From Candidatus Sulfopaludibacter sp. (GTDB lineage: Bacteria; Acidobacteriota; Terriglobia; Bryobacterales; Bryobacteraceae), in assembly GCA_031292755.1 (NCBI GenBank), contig JARLGM010000004.1, positions 1 through 64,000 on the forward strand: DNA of 64,000 nt, given 5' to 3'. Below are positions 17,268 through 26,575 of this stretch, piece by piece (within the stretch, counting starts at the first letter, position 1; each line of letters begins with the position of its first letter). The translations under genes and the position numbers were made by a program. The notes beneath the pieces are model-generated. The model was not told the origin of the DNA. It searched no databases and saw nothing but the letters and a program-made list of their open reading frames with translations.

Positions 17268-18179
17268 GTGAACTCCACCAGCGACTCTACAAGCAAATCA
17301 ATCATCCTGGAAACCGATCTTCCCGGCGTCACCCTCGTTGGCCGCGGCAAAGTCCGCGACGTTTACAGCGTGGATGAACGGCTGGTGATTGTGGCCACGG
17401 ACCGCATTTCGGCGTTCGATTACATTTTGGCCACCGGCATTCCCGACAAGGGCAAAGTGTTGACGCAACTTTCCATTTTCTGGTTCGATTTCTTGCGCGA
17501 TCTCACGCCAACACATTTCCTGAGCGCCAATGTTGACGAATATCCGGCGCCCCTGCCGGAGTTCCGCGACCAACTCGAAGGCCGGTCGATGCTGGTCAAG
17601 CGCGCGGAGATGGTGCAGATTGAATGTGTGGCGCGCGGCTACATTTCCGGTTCGGGCTGGAAGGAGTACCGGCAACAGGGCACGGTGTGCGGCATCAAGC
17701 TGCCAGCGGGCCTCAAGGAAAGCGAGAAGCTGCCCGAGCCGATTTTTACTCCGGCCACCAAGGCGCAATCCGGGCACGACGAAAACGTGTCGTTCGAGCA
17801 CGTGGTTTCGCTGATCGGCGAAGACCTGGCGCGACGCCTGCGCGACCTCACGCTCAACATCTACCATCGCGCGGCGGAGTACGCGGAAACCAAGGGCATC
17901 ATCATCGCCGATACGAAATTTGAATTTGGATTCGCGGGCGGCGAACTGGTGCTGGGCGATGAAGTGCTGACGCCGGATTCCTCACGCTTCTGGCCCGCGG
18001 AAACCTACAAGCCGGGCGGAGCGCAGTACTCTTTCGATAAGCAGTTCGTACGCGACTACCTGGAATCGATCCACTGGAACAAGCAGCCGCCGGCGCCGGC
18101 GCTGCCCGCGGAAGTGGCCGCTAAGACCGGCGAAAAGTATCGCCAGGCTTACCGCGTGCTGACCGGCCGCGACCTATGA
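17268..18179 (+). CDS. purC: Phosphoribosylaminoimidazole-succinocarboxamide synthase
   Basis: This 303-residue protein starts at a GTG with GAAGG just upstream. Family motifs: GRGKVRDVYSVDERLVIVATD near the start, TDRISAFDYILATGIPDKGKVL, VARGYISGSGWKEYRQQGTVCG (read in two parts), FTPATKAQSGHDENVSFE, IIADTKFEFG and DEVLTPDSSRFWP. It makes SAICAR from CAIR, aspartate and ATP in purine synthesis. The length fits the longer fungal/acidobacterial type. It leads a four-gene operon with ATGA-type overlaps. Confidence 0.98.
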   Translation: MNSTSDSTSKSIILETDLPGVTLVGRGKVRDVYSVDERLVIVATDRISAFDYILATGIPDKGKVLTQLSIFWFDFLRDLTPTHFLSANVDEYPAPLPEFRDQLEGRSMLVKRAEMVQIECVARGYISGSGWKEYRQQGTVCGIKLPAGLKESEKLPEPIFTPATKAQSGHDENVSFEHVVSLIGEDLARRLRDLTLNIYHRAAEYAETKGIIIADTKFEFGFAGGELVLGDEVLTPDSSRFWPAETYKPGGAQYSFDKQFVRDYLESIHWNKQPPAPALPAEVAAKTGEKYRQAYRVLTGRDL

Positions 18180-18751
18180 ACTGGCTCGATGCGGTGCTGC
18201 TGCTGATCCTGGCCGGTTCGATTGTCACCAGTTTCCGCAAAGGTCTTTCGCGAGAGATTATCGGGTTGGTCTCAGTGGTCCTTGCATTACTTCTGGGCAT
18301 TTGGTTCTATGGCACCGCGGCGGCTTTTCTGTTACCGTATCTGAGTTCGCACGCCGCCGCGAATTTCGCCGGATTTGTGCTGGTGTTCTGCGGCGTCGTG
18401 CTGATTGGCGGTTTGGTGAGCGCGATCGTCGGGAAGTTTCTCAAGGTGACCGGACTTTCCATTTTGGATCACGCACTGGGCGCGGTGTTTGGCGTGGTGC
18501 GCGGTGTGGTGGTTTCGATCGCGCTGCTGGTGGCGATCCTGGCGTTTGCGCCGGGCGGGCAGCCGCCCGATTCGGTTCTGCATTCGACAATGGCTCCCTA
18601 CGTGACCGGCGCGGCGAGCGCCTTTGCCTCGCTCGCGCCCCACGAGTTAAAAGAAGGCTTCCACAGAACCTATGGTCAGGTAAAAGACTACTGGGGATCG
18701 GCCCTGGATCCGGGGACACGGAACCCCAAAGCGGAAAAAGGCAAAGAATGA
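18176..18751 (+). CDS. cvpA: CvpA-family membrane protein
   Basis: This 191-residue protein overlaps purC by 4 bases. Four hydrophobic segments lie at about residues 3-20, 28-50, 63-82 and 100-125, with the CvpA signature at the start (WLDAVLLLILAGSIVTSFRKG, split) and REIIGLVSVVLALLLG. A soluble tail follows (HELKEGFHRTYGQVKDYWG). CvpA proteins affect colicin V production and envelope stress; the mechanism is unknown. Association with purine genes is common (E. coli has cvpA-purF). Confidence 0.88.
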   Translation: MNWLDAVLLLILAGSIVTSFRKGLSREIIGLVSVVLALLLGIWFYGTAAAFLLPYLSSHAAANFAGFVLVFCGVVLIGGLVSAIVGKFLKVTGLSILDHALGAVFGVVRGVVVSIALLVAILAFAPGGQPPDSVLHSTMAPYVTGAASAFASLAPHELKEGFHRTYGQVKDYWGSALDPGTRNPKAEKGKE

Positions 18752-19017
18752 AAAGTGAATTCGACGGGGTCGTGGAGCATCTGCTGCGCGGCAACATTTT
18801 GATGCAAGAAGCCGTAGAGCTTCTGGAAAAGAAAATGATCGAAGGGGCGCTGCTGGTGAAAGATGGCAACCAGTCGGCCACCGCCAAGCAACTGGGGATA
18901 CATCGCAACACGCTACAGCGCAAGATGTGCCAATACGGTCTGGATAACGGCCGCTCCCACCGCCGCAAGCCGGTCAAGACCGAGGCCCGCCGGCCGCGCA
19001 AACGGAAACTGGCCTGA
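18748..19017 (+). CDS. Small Fis-type helix-turn-helix protein
   Basis: This 89-residue protein starts in an ATGA overlap with cvpA. The first half is helical (VVEHLLRGNILMQEAVELLEK). The second half is an HTH_8/Fis-like domain (GNQSATAKQLGIHRNTLQRKM), followed by a very basic tail (SHRRKPVKTEARRPRKRKLA). Such HTH domains usually end sigma-54 activators or stand alone as nucleoid proteins such as Fis. Here it is a stand-alone protein in a purine/membrane operon. The target is unknown. It overlaps the next gene by one base (TGATG). Confidence 0.85.
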   Translation: MKSEFDGVVEHLLRGNILMQEAVELLEKKMIEGALLVKDGNQSATAKQLGIHRNTLQRKMCQYGLDNGRSHRRKPVKTEARRPRKRKLA

Positions 19018-19664
19018 TGGACCTGCTGATCTTCGACCTGGACGGAACCCTCATCGATTCCAGACTGGACCTGGCCCAAGCGGTAAATGCCACTCGCAGG
19101 CATATGGGCAAAGAGCCGCTGGCGAACGAGCGGGTGTACTCCTACGTAGGGAACGGCGCGCCGGTGCTCATCCGGCGCGCGATGGGCGAGCAGGCCACGG
19201 AAGCTGAACTTCAAGAAGCGCTGGAATACTTCATGGAGTATTACGGCGATCACGATCTGGATTTCACCACGCTCTATCCCGGCGTTAAGGAATCGCTGGA
19301 CCGCCTGCTGGCGGCGGGAAAGCGCATGGCCATACTCACCAACAAGCCGGTGCGCATGAGCCGGTCCATCGTGAAAGGACTCGGCGTGGCAGATCATTTC
19401 GTGCAGGTCTACGGCGGCAACAGCTTCGAATTCAAGAAGCCGAATCCCATCGGCATTGAAGCACTGATGCGTGAGACGGGCATCGATCGCGCGCGTACCC
19501 TGATGATCGGCGACAGTTCGGTGGACGTGCAGACGGCGCGCAATGCCGGGGTGCAGTGCTGCGGCGTCACCTACGGATTTCAGCCGGAGACGCTGGCAGA
19601 CCCAGCGCCGGAACTGCTGGTGGACCGCATGGAAGACCTGGCCGATTGGGTGTTGGCTCGATAG
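19017..19664 (+). CDS. HAD-family phosphatase, phosphoglycolate phosphatase-like
   Basis: This 215-residue protein has all HAD motifs: FDLDGTLIDS (nucleophile Asp and acid/base Asp), ILTNKP (motif II), KKPNPIGIEAL (motif III Lys) and MIGDSSVDVQTARNAG (motif IV). The cap is helical, as in Gph. The likely activity is removal of phosphate from 2-phosphoglycolate or a similar small sugar phosphate. It is the last gene of the purC operon. Confidence 0.92.
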   Translation: MDLLIFDLDGTLIDSRLDLAQAVNATRRHMGKEPLANERVYSYVGNGAPVLIRRAMGEQATEAELQEALEYFMEYYGDHDLDFTTLYPGVKESLDRLLAAGKRMAILTNKPVRMSRSIVKGLGVADHFVQVYGGNSFEFKKPNPIGIEALMRETGIDRARTLMIGDSSVDVQTARNAGVQCCGVTYGFQPETLADPAPELLVDRMEDLADWVLAR

Positions 19665-19671
19665 GCCAAGC

Positions 19672-21309
19672 TCACATTCCGGCCACCTTCAGCATTTCCA
19701 GAAACTGCGATTCGGTGCGCATATCGATGGCCTGGGCCACCAGTTTGCCATCGCGATCGAAGAGGAAACTCTTGGGAATTCCTTCGACGTTGAACGCGTC
19801 GTTGACCTTGCGGTCCGGGTCAAGCAGGAGGGGGAAGGTGTACTTCTGTTTCTCCTCGAAACCGGCGACGGTTTCGCGATCTTCATCGGAGACGGCGAGC
19901 ACGATGAAGCCTTTGGACTGGAGACGCTGATACAGCTTCTCCATGTCCGGCATTTCCTTACGGCAGGGCGGGCACCAGGTGGCCCAGAAGTTCAGGAGCA
20001 CCACATGGCCGCGCAGGTCCGCGAGCGAGTAGGTCTTGCCATCGAGGGCGGTGAGGGTGAAGCCGGCCTCCTGGTGCAGCTGGTTCTGCAAGGCAATCAG
20101 CGAGCCGGCGGCGTCGAGCGCCGGGTCGGACTTGGGCGCCGGCAAGTGCTCGAAGCGGACCAGGCTGGCGAGTTCCAGGTAGGGATCGGCGGTGGACGCG
20201 GGCGCAGTCTCAAGCGCGGTGGCCAGGGTACCGGAGACGGCGGAGAGCGCCTCTTTGCCCAAGTCGCCTTCGGTCGATAGATTGGCCAGGCTGCTGGCCA
20301 TGCCTACGCGAACCGGTCCGGCGGGCAGTGCGCGAATCTCACCGGCGAGTTGAAGGACCACGCGGGCGCGGTCGGCGTCCGTCGGGAGGCTGCGAATCTG
20401 GCCCATCTGTTTGGAGATGGCGGAAGTATCGATTGCGTCTTTCCGCGGGGCGGCATTGGTATTGCGGAAAGACATGCCTTTCACGGTCAGCGGGCCGGCG
20501 AGCTTCCAGCGCTCGAACAGAGCTCTGCGTGCGGCAAAGCGCTCCGGCGCCAGATCGTGAAGGCGGCTGCCGCTGGCCACCAGGAGCGTGTCGCGCGAAT
20601 TGGCGGTGGCGATGGTTTCGCCGCCCACCTGGAAGGTGGCGGAAATGGCCGTCTTGGCATTAGCGCCGTAGTCCGGCGCAGAGGCGGCGGTGGCGACGCG
20701 CTCACAGGCATCGGCGGCCGGCCCTGCCGCCACGGGCGCGACGGTCTTGGCGCAGTTCAGGAAACCATAGGCGTCATACGGATCGAGTGTGTCGAAGTGC
20801 GCCGCGGCGAGCATCTCCTGGAAGAGTTTCGCGGCTTCCGCGGGCTTCTCTTTGAGCAACCGGGAGAGGAGGACATTCGCAGTCGCCGGCTGCAATTGAC
20901 CCTGGGCCAGCAACTGCCGGTAGACGGACAGGGCCTCCGGAGTGCGATTGGCGCGCGCCAGGGCGCCGATCATCATGCCGGCCTGGTCCGTCGCGAGATG
21001 CGGCAGAATGGCGACGCCTTCGGCGGGCGCCACGGTGGCGAAGGCTTGCATGGTGGCGTTGCCGAGTTGCCAATCCTTGCCGGCGTTGATTTCCTGCACG
21101 GCCTGGCTGACGATCTTGCGGGCCAGATCGGGATGCCGCCCGGACAAAGACTGCGCGGCGCGCATGCGGAACTCCATGCGGAGAGCGGCGGGCAGTCCGG
21201 CGGTTTGTTCCTGGAGGCGCGAGAGGGCCTGATCGACCGATTCGGAGCCACCCGCGGCATACGCGGCGAGGGCAAAAAGCAAGGAAGCGGAAAGACTGCG
21301 GAAACCCAT
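19672..21309 (-). CDS. Exported protein with C-terminal TlpA/ResA-type thioredoxin domain
   Basis: This 545-residue protein starts at 21309 behind a perfect ribosome-binding site (AAGGAGG, 8 bases upstream) and has a signal peptide (MGFRSLSASLLFALAAYAAG). About 400 residues of mostly helical, TPR-like sequence follow (IGALARANRTPEALSVYRQLL). The last 150 residues are a thioredoxin fold (FTLTALDGKTYSLADLRGHVV, NFWATWCPPCRKEMPDMEKLY), with the CPPC active site, GIPKSFLFDRDGKL and the cis-Pro. It probably acts as a periplasmic thiol reductant, as in cytochrome c maturation. The N-terminal part is of unknown function. Confidence 0.9.
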   Translation of the reverse strand: MGFRSLSASLLFALAAYAAGGSESVDQALSRLQEQTAGLPAALRMEFRMRAAQSLSGRHPDLARKIVSQAVQEINAGKDWQLGNATMQAFATVAPAEGVAILPHLATDQAGMMIGALARANRTPEALSVYRQLLAQGQLQPATANVLLSRLLKEKPAEAAKLFQEMLAAAHFDTLDPYDAYGFLNCAKTVAPVAAGPAADACERVATAASAPDYGANAKTAISATFQVGGETIATANSRDTLLVASGSRLHDLAPERFAARRALFERWKLAGPLTVKGMSFRNTNAAPRKDAIDTSAISKQMGQIRSLPTDADRARVVLQLAGEIRALPAGPVRVGMASSLANLSTEGDLGKEALSAVSGTLATALETAPASTADPYLELASLVRFEHLPAPKSDPALDAAGSLIALQNQLHQEAGFTLTALDGKTYSLADLRGHVVLLNFWATWCPPCRKEMPDMEKLYQRLQSKGFIVLAVSDEDRETVAGFEEKQKYTFPLLLDPDRKVNDAFNVEGIPKSFLFDRDGKLVAQAIDMRTESQFLEMLKVAGM

Positions 21310-21372
21310 GGGCGAGACCTCCTTGAGCCAGAGTATAGCATCCGCTGTTCGTGGTATTTTCGTCTCTAGCCT

Positions 21373-22251
21373 ATGAGACTCCATCTTGCCCTTGTAACAA
21401 TTGCGTTTGCCGGATACCTCTTCGCGCAAGCGCCGGAGTACGGTCCCGCCAAAGGAACGCTGGTGATTCAGGGAGGCGGTTCCGATGCCGGGACCGGGAT
21501 CTTCGAAACCTTCGTGAATAAAGCCGGCGGACTGGGCGCGAAAATCGTCGTGGTGCCCACGGCCGGCGGCAACAAGAATCCGGACGGCAGTTGGAAAGTG
21601 TACAAGGAAGACGAAGTACTGGCCACATGGAAGAAGCGTGGACTGACGAACGTGTGGATGCTGCACACGCACGATCCCAAAGTGGCGGACACCGAAGAGT
21701 TCGCCAAGGTGCTGCGCGATGCCAAAGGCGTGTGGTTCGTGGGCGGGCGGCAGTGGAACGTCGTCGATTCGTACGCCAATACACTGACGCTGCGGGAATT
21801 TCACAACGTGCTGGAGCGCGGCGGAGTAATCGGCGGTAGTTCGGCGGGCGCGACGATTCAGGGCGACTACCTGGTGAGAGGGGCCATCGCCGGATCCGAG
21901 ATTGTGATGACGCCGGAGCCGGAGCACGAGCATGGCTTCGCCTTCCTGCGGAAGGTGGCGATCGACCAGCACATCAATACGCGCAATCGCTGGGACGACC
22001 TGATTCCGGTGATCAGGAAGTATCCGAACATGCTCGGGATCGGCCTGTCCGAAGGCACCGCGATCGTGGTGACCGGGGACCAGTTCGAGGTGATCGGAAA
22101 ATGGAAAGTGGCGATTCATGACAATACGCGCGTGTATCAGCCTTGGGAGAAGCCCTACTATGTCCTTTCTATCGGCGATGTGTACGACATGAAGGCGCGC
22201 AGGATCGTGAAGTACGGCACCGGAGTGCTGGCGCCCGCTGCGATCAAGTAG
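21373..22251 (+). CDS. Cyanophycinase-like peptidase, family S51, secreted
   Basis: This 292-residue protein has a signal peptide (MRLHLALVTIAFAGYLFAQ). The peptidase S51 fold is clear: GTLVIQGGGSDAGTGIF, KIVVVPTAGG, GVWFVGGRQWNVVDSY, and the nucleophile elbow GGVIGGSSAGATIQGD with its Ser; then GLSEGTAIVVTGDQFEVIG. Members cleave cyanophycin or beta-aspartyl dipeptides. Its substrate is not known; no cyanophycin synthetase is seen. Its last eight bases overlap the end of the convergent desaturase-family gene. Confidence 0.9.
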   Translation: MRLHLALVTIAFAGYLFAQAPEYGPAKGTLVIQGGGSDAGTGIFETFVNKAGGLGAKIVVVPTAGGNKNPDGSWKVYKEDEVLATWKKRGLTNVWMLHTHDPKVADTEEFAKVLRDAKGVWFVGGRQWNVVDSYANTLTLREFHNVLERGGVIGGSSAGATIQGDYLVRGAIAGSEIVMTPEPEHEHGFAFLRKVAIDQHINTRNRWDDLIPVIRKYPNMLGIGLSEGTAIVVTGDQFEVIGKWKVAIHDNTRVYQPWEKPYYVLSIGDVYDMKARRIVKYGTGVLAPAAIK

Positions 22252-23512
22252 CGCCGGCGGCGAGGGCGCGGCCCCTGCCCCACCACAGCGCTGCAGCCAG
22301 GGTCGCCACGGAAGCCACGGCCAGCGCGGCGACCATCCAGACGACGCGGGCATCGCGCACGCCGCCGAACCAGGCGCCCGAAGCCGCGACGGCCAGACAC
22401 ACCAGTGACACGCGGGCCATTTCCAGAATTAAGAACTCGCGGCGATTCTCCAGCACGCCGCCGAGCGTGACCAGGCTGGCCATGATGAAGGCGAAGTAGG
22501 CCAGGTTCCACGCGCCGGATTGCTTCGGCAGCAGCGCCAGGAAGTGGCTGTTGGCAACCATCAGCAAGGCGAACTGCGCCAGCACGTAGAGGCTCAGGGC
22601 CAGGCGGCGGGGCGGATCGAAGCGGGAGAAATCGCGCCGCGGATCGTAGGGCCGTTTGGGGAAGCGCGCGGCCACATCCGGCGGGCGCCAGCCGGGAGGC
22701 GCGAACCAGACGCGGAGCTTGTCGGCCCAGGACGTAGCGCGCCACGAATCTTGCAGCATGACCCAGTAGTAGTGCACGTTGGCCCACACCGGGTTCCAGC
22801 TTTTCAACTGCCCGCGGACTCCGTAGACGATAGGCTCGTCCGCGCGCTCTTCCTGGAAGGTGCCGAACAGATGGTCCCAGATGAGGAACACGCCGACGTA
22901 ATTCTTGTCCAGGTAAATATCGTTCTGCGCATGATGCACGCGGTGGTTCGAAGGTGTCTGAATCCAACGATCCAGCACGCCCATGCGGTCGATGAACCGG
23001 GTATGGGGCCAGAACTGGTAGAAAAGCTGGGCCACGCCGACCAGCAGAAACACCGGGACCGGCACTCCGCAGAGGGCGAGCGGCAGGTAGAACAGCCAAC
23101 TGGTGAAGCTGCCGGTTCCCGGCTGGCGCAGGGCCGTAGTGAGGTTGAACTCCTCGCTCTGGTGATGGACGGAGTGCGCGGCCCAGAGGAGCCCGACGGT
23201 GTGTCCGAGGCGATGGTTCCAGTAATAGCAAAGGTCGAAAAGGACGAAGGCGAACAGCCAGGTGAGCCAATGGCCGGCCGGCAGTCTCACGGGCGCGAGG
23301 CGGGTGAGCGTCCATTCGTAAGTGAACAGGCCGATGAAACCGAAGAAGACCCTCATGCCGGTGCTGACGATGCCGCAACTGAGGCTGTTGATGGCGTCGG
23401 CGAGATGGTAGTAGCGGCTGCCGCGGGCGCGGTCCACCGCGATTTCCACGGCGATGAGGGTGACGAAGACCGGGACAGCCAGAGCCACCGCCTGCCCGTA
23501 GGTGGTGTCCAT
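22244..23512 (-). CDS. Sterol desaturase/fatty acid hydroxylase superfamily membrane enzyme
   Basis: This 422-residue protein has about eight hydrophobic segments. The di-iron histidine boxes are at YYWNHRLGH (HxxxH), WAAHSVHHQSEEFN (HxxHH) and NHRVHHAQNDIYLDKNYG-like (HRVHH), followed by IWDHLFGTF, the usual order of the superfamily. Length and C-terminal four-helix part recall alkylglycerol monooxygenase-type members. Possible substrates are lipids or ether lipids; this cannot be decided here. It is unrelated in sequence layout to the second family member at 55207-56271 except for the boxes. Confidence 0.9.
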   Translation of the reverse strand: MDTTYGQAVALAVPVFVTLIAVEIAVDRARGSRYYHLADAINSLSCGIVSTGMRVFFGFIGLFTYEWTLTRLAPVRLPAGHWLTWLFAFVLFDLCYYWNHRLGHTVGLLWAAHSVHHQSEEFNLTTALRQPGTGSFTSWLFYLPLALCGVPVPVFLLVGVAQLFYQFWPHTRFIDRMGVLDRWIQTPSNHRVHHAQNDIYLDKNYVGVFLIWDHLFGTFQEERADEPIVYGVRGQLKSWNPVWANVHYYWVMLQDSWRATSWADKLRVWFAPPGWRPPDVAARFPKRPYDPRRDFSRFDPPRRLALSLYVLAQFALLMVANSHFLALLPKQSGAWNLAYFAFIMASLVTLGGVLENRREFLILEMARVSLVCLAVAASGAWFGGVRDARVVWMVAALAVASVATLAAALWWGRGRALAAGAT

Positions 23513-23533
23513 GGAGACATGATAGCGCGGGGC

Positions 23534-24610
23534 CTACCGCGCGACCGCCGGCACCACCCAGACGAAGGTCGCCAGGCTGAAGAGGAGGAGCACCACGCCG
23601 ATGCCGGGCAGCCAGAGCGATGCGCCGGTGTTGCCAGGTTCGAGGACGGCGATATCGGGATCGGCGGGGAAGTAGGATACCTTCACGTCCGCGCCGTTAC
23701 GGTAAAGCGAGGCGATCCGGGCAGCGTCTTCGACGCTCCCGCCTTCCACCTGCGCGAAGCGCCGGAGATTGTTGAAATGGGTGGCGCCGGCGACATCGTA
23801 TCGATACACGAAGCGGGCGTAGGCCGCCGAATCGGTGGAATCGCCGGGGCCAACTTCACCGCTCATGACTACGACGCCCGCGGTGGTGGGCCAACTCTGG
23901 CTGGCGTAGCCGTGCCAGGCGCGCTCGATGCCGGCGGTGAGGGCCAGGACTCCCAGGCAGCAGGCCACGGCGCCGAAGCCTATGGCGGCGGCGGTCATCA
24001 CCTTGTCCCCGGAATCGCGAGGCGGCATGGGAATGAGCGGGACCGGCTCGTTCCGCCGGGCAGCGTCGATGGCGGCTTGCACGGAATTCGCGAAGTCCGA
24101 ATCGCCCCGCGGGATGCTGCGCCACATTAGGGGGACGGCGAACAGGCAGAGGACGGCGGGAAGCAGGAACGCCAAACCCGCGCCGGGCAGCCAAAAGGCA
24201 TCGGCGTGGAGGCCCGGGGTCATGACGGCGATGGAAGGATTGGCGCGATTGTAGGACACCGCCACCGGCTTACCGCGCGGGTAGCGGATGCGCTGGAGGG
24301 CGGCTTCCGATTTGTCGCTGGAGCCCAGGGTCTGGCCGAAGTGAAGCACGTTGGTGGTGTGGGTCCGGCCGTCCACCACGTACTGAATTACGGTGGTCGT
24401 GTCGAAGGTGACGGACCCCGCGGTTCTGCGCGTGCCGCGCGTGACGTCGCGAACGGTATCGGAACGGATTACGACCCCGGGAGTGGAAGGCCACTTTGTG
24501 CTGGCCATGGCCCACTGGATGTTGCGCGCGCCTTTGAGGAACAGAAACAGGCCGAAAAAAAGAACCATGCCGATGACGAAATAACTGATCGCCGCACCGA
24601 TTTTGATCAT
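23534..24610 (-). CDS. Membrane protein with two DUF3592 domains
   Basis: This 358-residue protein starts at 24610 one base after the stop of the upstream gene (TGACATG). An alternative start at 24628 would overlap that gene. It has hydrophobic segments at about residues 5-25, 135-160, 200-225 and 325-350. Each half carries a DUF3592 beta domain: WPSTPGVVIRSD with VSYNRANPSIAVM, and WPTTAGVVVMSG with VSYFPADPDIAVL. It is an internal duplication. No function is known. Confidence 0.85.
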   Translation of the reverse strand: MIKIGAAISYFVIGMVLFFGLFLFLKGARNIQWAMASTKWPSTPGVVIRSDTVRDVTRGTRRTAGSVTFDTTTVIQYVVDGRTHTTNVLHFGQTLGSSDKSEAALQRIRYPRGKPVAVSYNRANPSIAVMTPGLHADAFWLPGAGLAFLLPAVLCLFAVPLMWRSIPRGDSDFANSVQAAIDAARRNEPVPLIPMPPRDSGDKVMTAAAIGFGAVACCLGVLALTAGIERAWHGYASQSWPTTAGVVVMSGEVGPGDSTDSAAYARFVYRYDVAGATHFNNLRRFAQVEGGSVEDAARIASLYRNGADVKVSYFPADPDIAVLEPGNTGASLWLPGIGVVLLLFSLATFVWVVPAVAR

Positions 24611-24611
24611 G

Positions 24612-26546
24612 TCATTTGGCCAGGGCATCCCACAGGTTCAAGGCGCGCTCCACCACGAAATCGCGGTCTTCCGGCAGCACGAACCGCTGGCGGATGAGGG
24701 CCGACGCAGCGTCATCGACGCGCTTCAGATAGTCATCGCGGCCGGCATATCGCTCGGCGATGGAGAGGCGCGGGTCGTGGACCAGAGCGCGCGCCTCCTT
24801 CGTTTTGGCAAACGGGAAAGTGGAGCCGTAGAACTCGGCGATTTCCGAAGGCGCGCCGCGCTCCGGAGCGCGCAGGTTCCAGCCGGTAAAGGTGGCGAGC
24901 GGAATCGATACTTCCGGCAGACGCACGCCGCCCAGATCGATTCCGTCGGCATCGACTTGCGGCACCATCACGGGAAATGCGCCGCTGACTTTGGGAGGCT
25001 CCTGAAGGATCACGCCGTGAGAGGCGAACTCCGGTCCGAAATCGAGACGGCGCGCGACACGCGGATGGCGAGGCGTGGTGACGCCCTCGATGGCGGGGAA
25101 TTTCAAGCCCGCGAGGCCCGTCAACTGCCCGGCCGCGATATGCGGATAGACGGAAGGGGGCGGCGGCGTGCCGTCTTTGGTCCAGGCTTCCAGATCGGCC
25201 AGCAGGGCGCGCTGCACCGGGCGGTGGTCCACCACGTCGATTGTGTACCGCGTGCCCTGCTTAGCGAAAGGCAGGGAGCGCGGGAAGTGCTGCACGCCGG
25301 CGATGAAATAGATGCGGGTGTCCGGCGAGAGGAGCGCGTCGCGTTTGCCGTCGGCGGTGATGTGGATGAGGGCAGCGGCCCGGCCCCAGTATTCGGAAGA
25401 ATCATTGGTGAAAAAGATTTTGGGAATGACGCGAGCCGCGCGGGCACGGTCGAGGAGGCCGCCGGAAATTCCGGTCACGGGATCGGTTTCGTCGGTGTCG
25501 GTGAACGGAAACAGGTCGGTGGGATAGAAGACGTTGATGTAGGGCCAGCCGTCGCGCGAGGGCTGGGCGTAGCGAAAATTGAAGCTGCCGCGGCCGGCGC
25601 CGGCCACGTCGGCCCAGACACCGTCGAAGACTTTGCGGCCGTCTTCGGCGGCGTTGAAGCCGTCGTAAAGAAACTCGCGGAGCCAGCGGCCGCTTTGCGA
25701 GATGCCGAAGCCGATAGCGCGTTTCACGGCGGGACGCGACCCTGTCCAGCCTTCAGCTTCGCCGCCGTATTTCAGGTAGGCAATGAAATCGCGCACGGCG
25801 GCCAGTCCGGCGCCGGCGACCACCGGGCCGGCGCCCTGATAGACGAATTCGTAGATCATGCCGGCTTCGAATCCGGCGGGCATTTGGATGGAGCGGCCAT
25901 CGGGAGCCAGCGAATAAGCCGACGCGGGCAACTGGCGCGGGACGGAATCCGTGCCGCTGCGCACGTAGAGGGCGACGGGTTTACCGATGGGGATGGCGTC
26001 CTGCGCACGATCTCCCAGCGGCATGACGACGCCGCTTTTTTCGGGGGTGAATTCAGCACGCACCAGACCTTCCCGAGGGGCATCGGAACGGTAGTGCGGC
26101 GCCGTGAAGTGGAGGGCGGTGGCGTTGGACGCGGGGATGTCCCACTCCCAGCCGAGCCACACCAGCGTGAAACCTTGCCTCATGACCCACTCGTCGCCGA
26201 AATCCGAGGCGCCGCGCGCGAAGTTGAAGCGGCTGAGCATGCCCTTGCCGCCGCGATTGGAAACTTCGAAGAGTACGGTGCCATTGGCTTTGGCGGGGTC
26301 GGCGGGCTGGAGGATGTAGAAATCGGCCGCGGATTCGGCTTCGCCGTTGGCGTTGAGTTGCGCCAGGTCCAGGTCCCGGACAATGCGGTTCGCGGCGAGT
26401 TTGGGGTTCATGCCGAAGTGAACGCGCCCCACCACGCGCTCATACGCGCCGTTCAGGATGGATGTGCGCTCCGTGATTTCCACGCTGCGCACGGCGCCGC
26501 TACCCGAACATGCCAGGGCCAGAATACAAAGGTACCAGCGGATCAT
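24612..26546 (-). CDS. Secreted alpha/beta-hydrolase domain protein
   Basis: This 644-residue protein starts at 26546 (MIRWYLCILALACSGSGAV signal); an upstream extension would be translation of the G-rich repeat. The beta-rich N-terminal half (about 30-270; TVLFEVSNRGGKGML) precedes the alpha/beta-hydrolase half, with the nucleophile elbow GFGISQSGRWLREFLYDGFN (GxSxxG) near residue 300. Late residues include FIAGVQHFPRSL and LADLEAWTKDG. This two-part design is a recognisable large hydrolase family common in proteobacteria and acidobacteria, with no established substrate. Followed by the DUF3592 gene with a one-base gap. Confidence 0.85.
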   Translation of the reverse strand: MIRWYLCILALACSGSGAVRSVEITERTSILNGAYERVVGRVHFGMNPKLAANRIVRDLDLAQLNANGEAESAADFYILQPADPAKANGTVLFEVSNRGGKGMLSRFNFARGASDFGDEWVMRQGFTLVWLGWEWDIPASNATALHFTAPHYRSDAPREGLVRAEFTPEKSGVVMPLGDRAQDAIPIGKPVALYVRSGTDSVPRQLPASAYSLAPDGRSIQMPAGFEAGMIYEFVYQGAGPVVAGAGLAAVRDFIAYLKYGGEAEGWTGSRPAVKRAIGFGISQSGRWLREFLYDGFNAAEDGRKVFDGVWADVAGAGRGSFNFRYAQPSRDGWPYINVFYPTDLFPFTDTDETDPVTGISGGLLDRARAARVIPKIFFTNDSSEYWGRAAALIHITADGKRDALLSPDTRIYFIAGVQHFPRSLPFAKQGTRYTIDVVDHRPVQRALLADLEAWTKDGTPPPPSVYPHIAAGQLTGLAGLKFPAIEGVTTPRHPRVARRLDFGPEFASHGVILQEPPKVSGAFPVMVPQVDADGIDLGGVRLPEVSIPLATFTGWNLRAPERGAPSEIAEFYGSTFPFAKTKEARALVHDPRLSIAERYAGRDDYLKRVDDAASALIRQRFVLPEDRDFVVERALNLWDALAK

Positions 26547-26575
26547 AAGGTCGAGTCTAGCAGGGGGCGGAAAGC

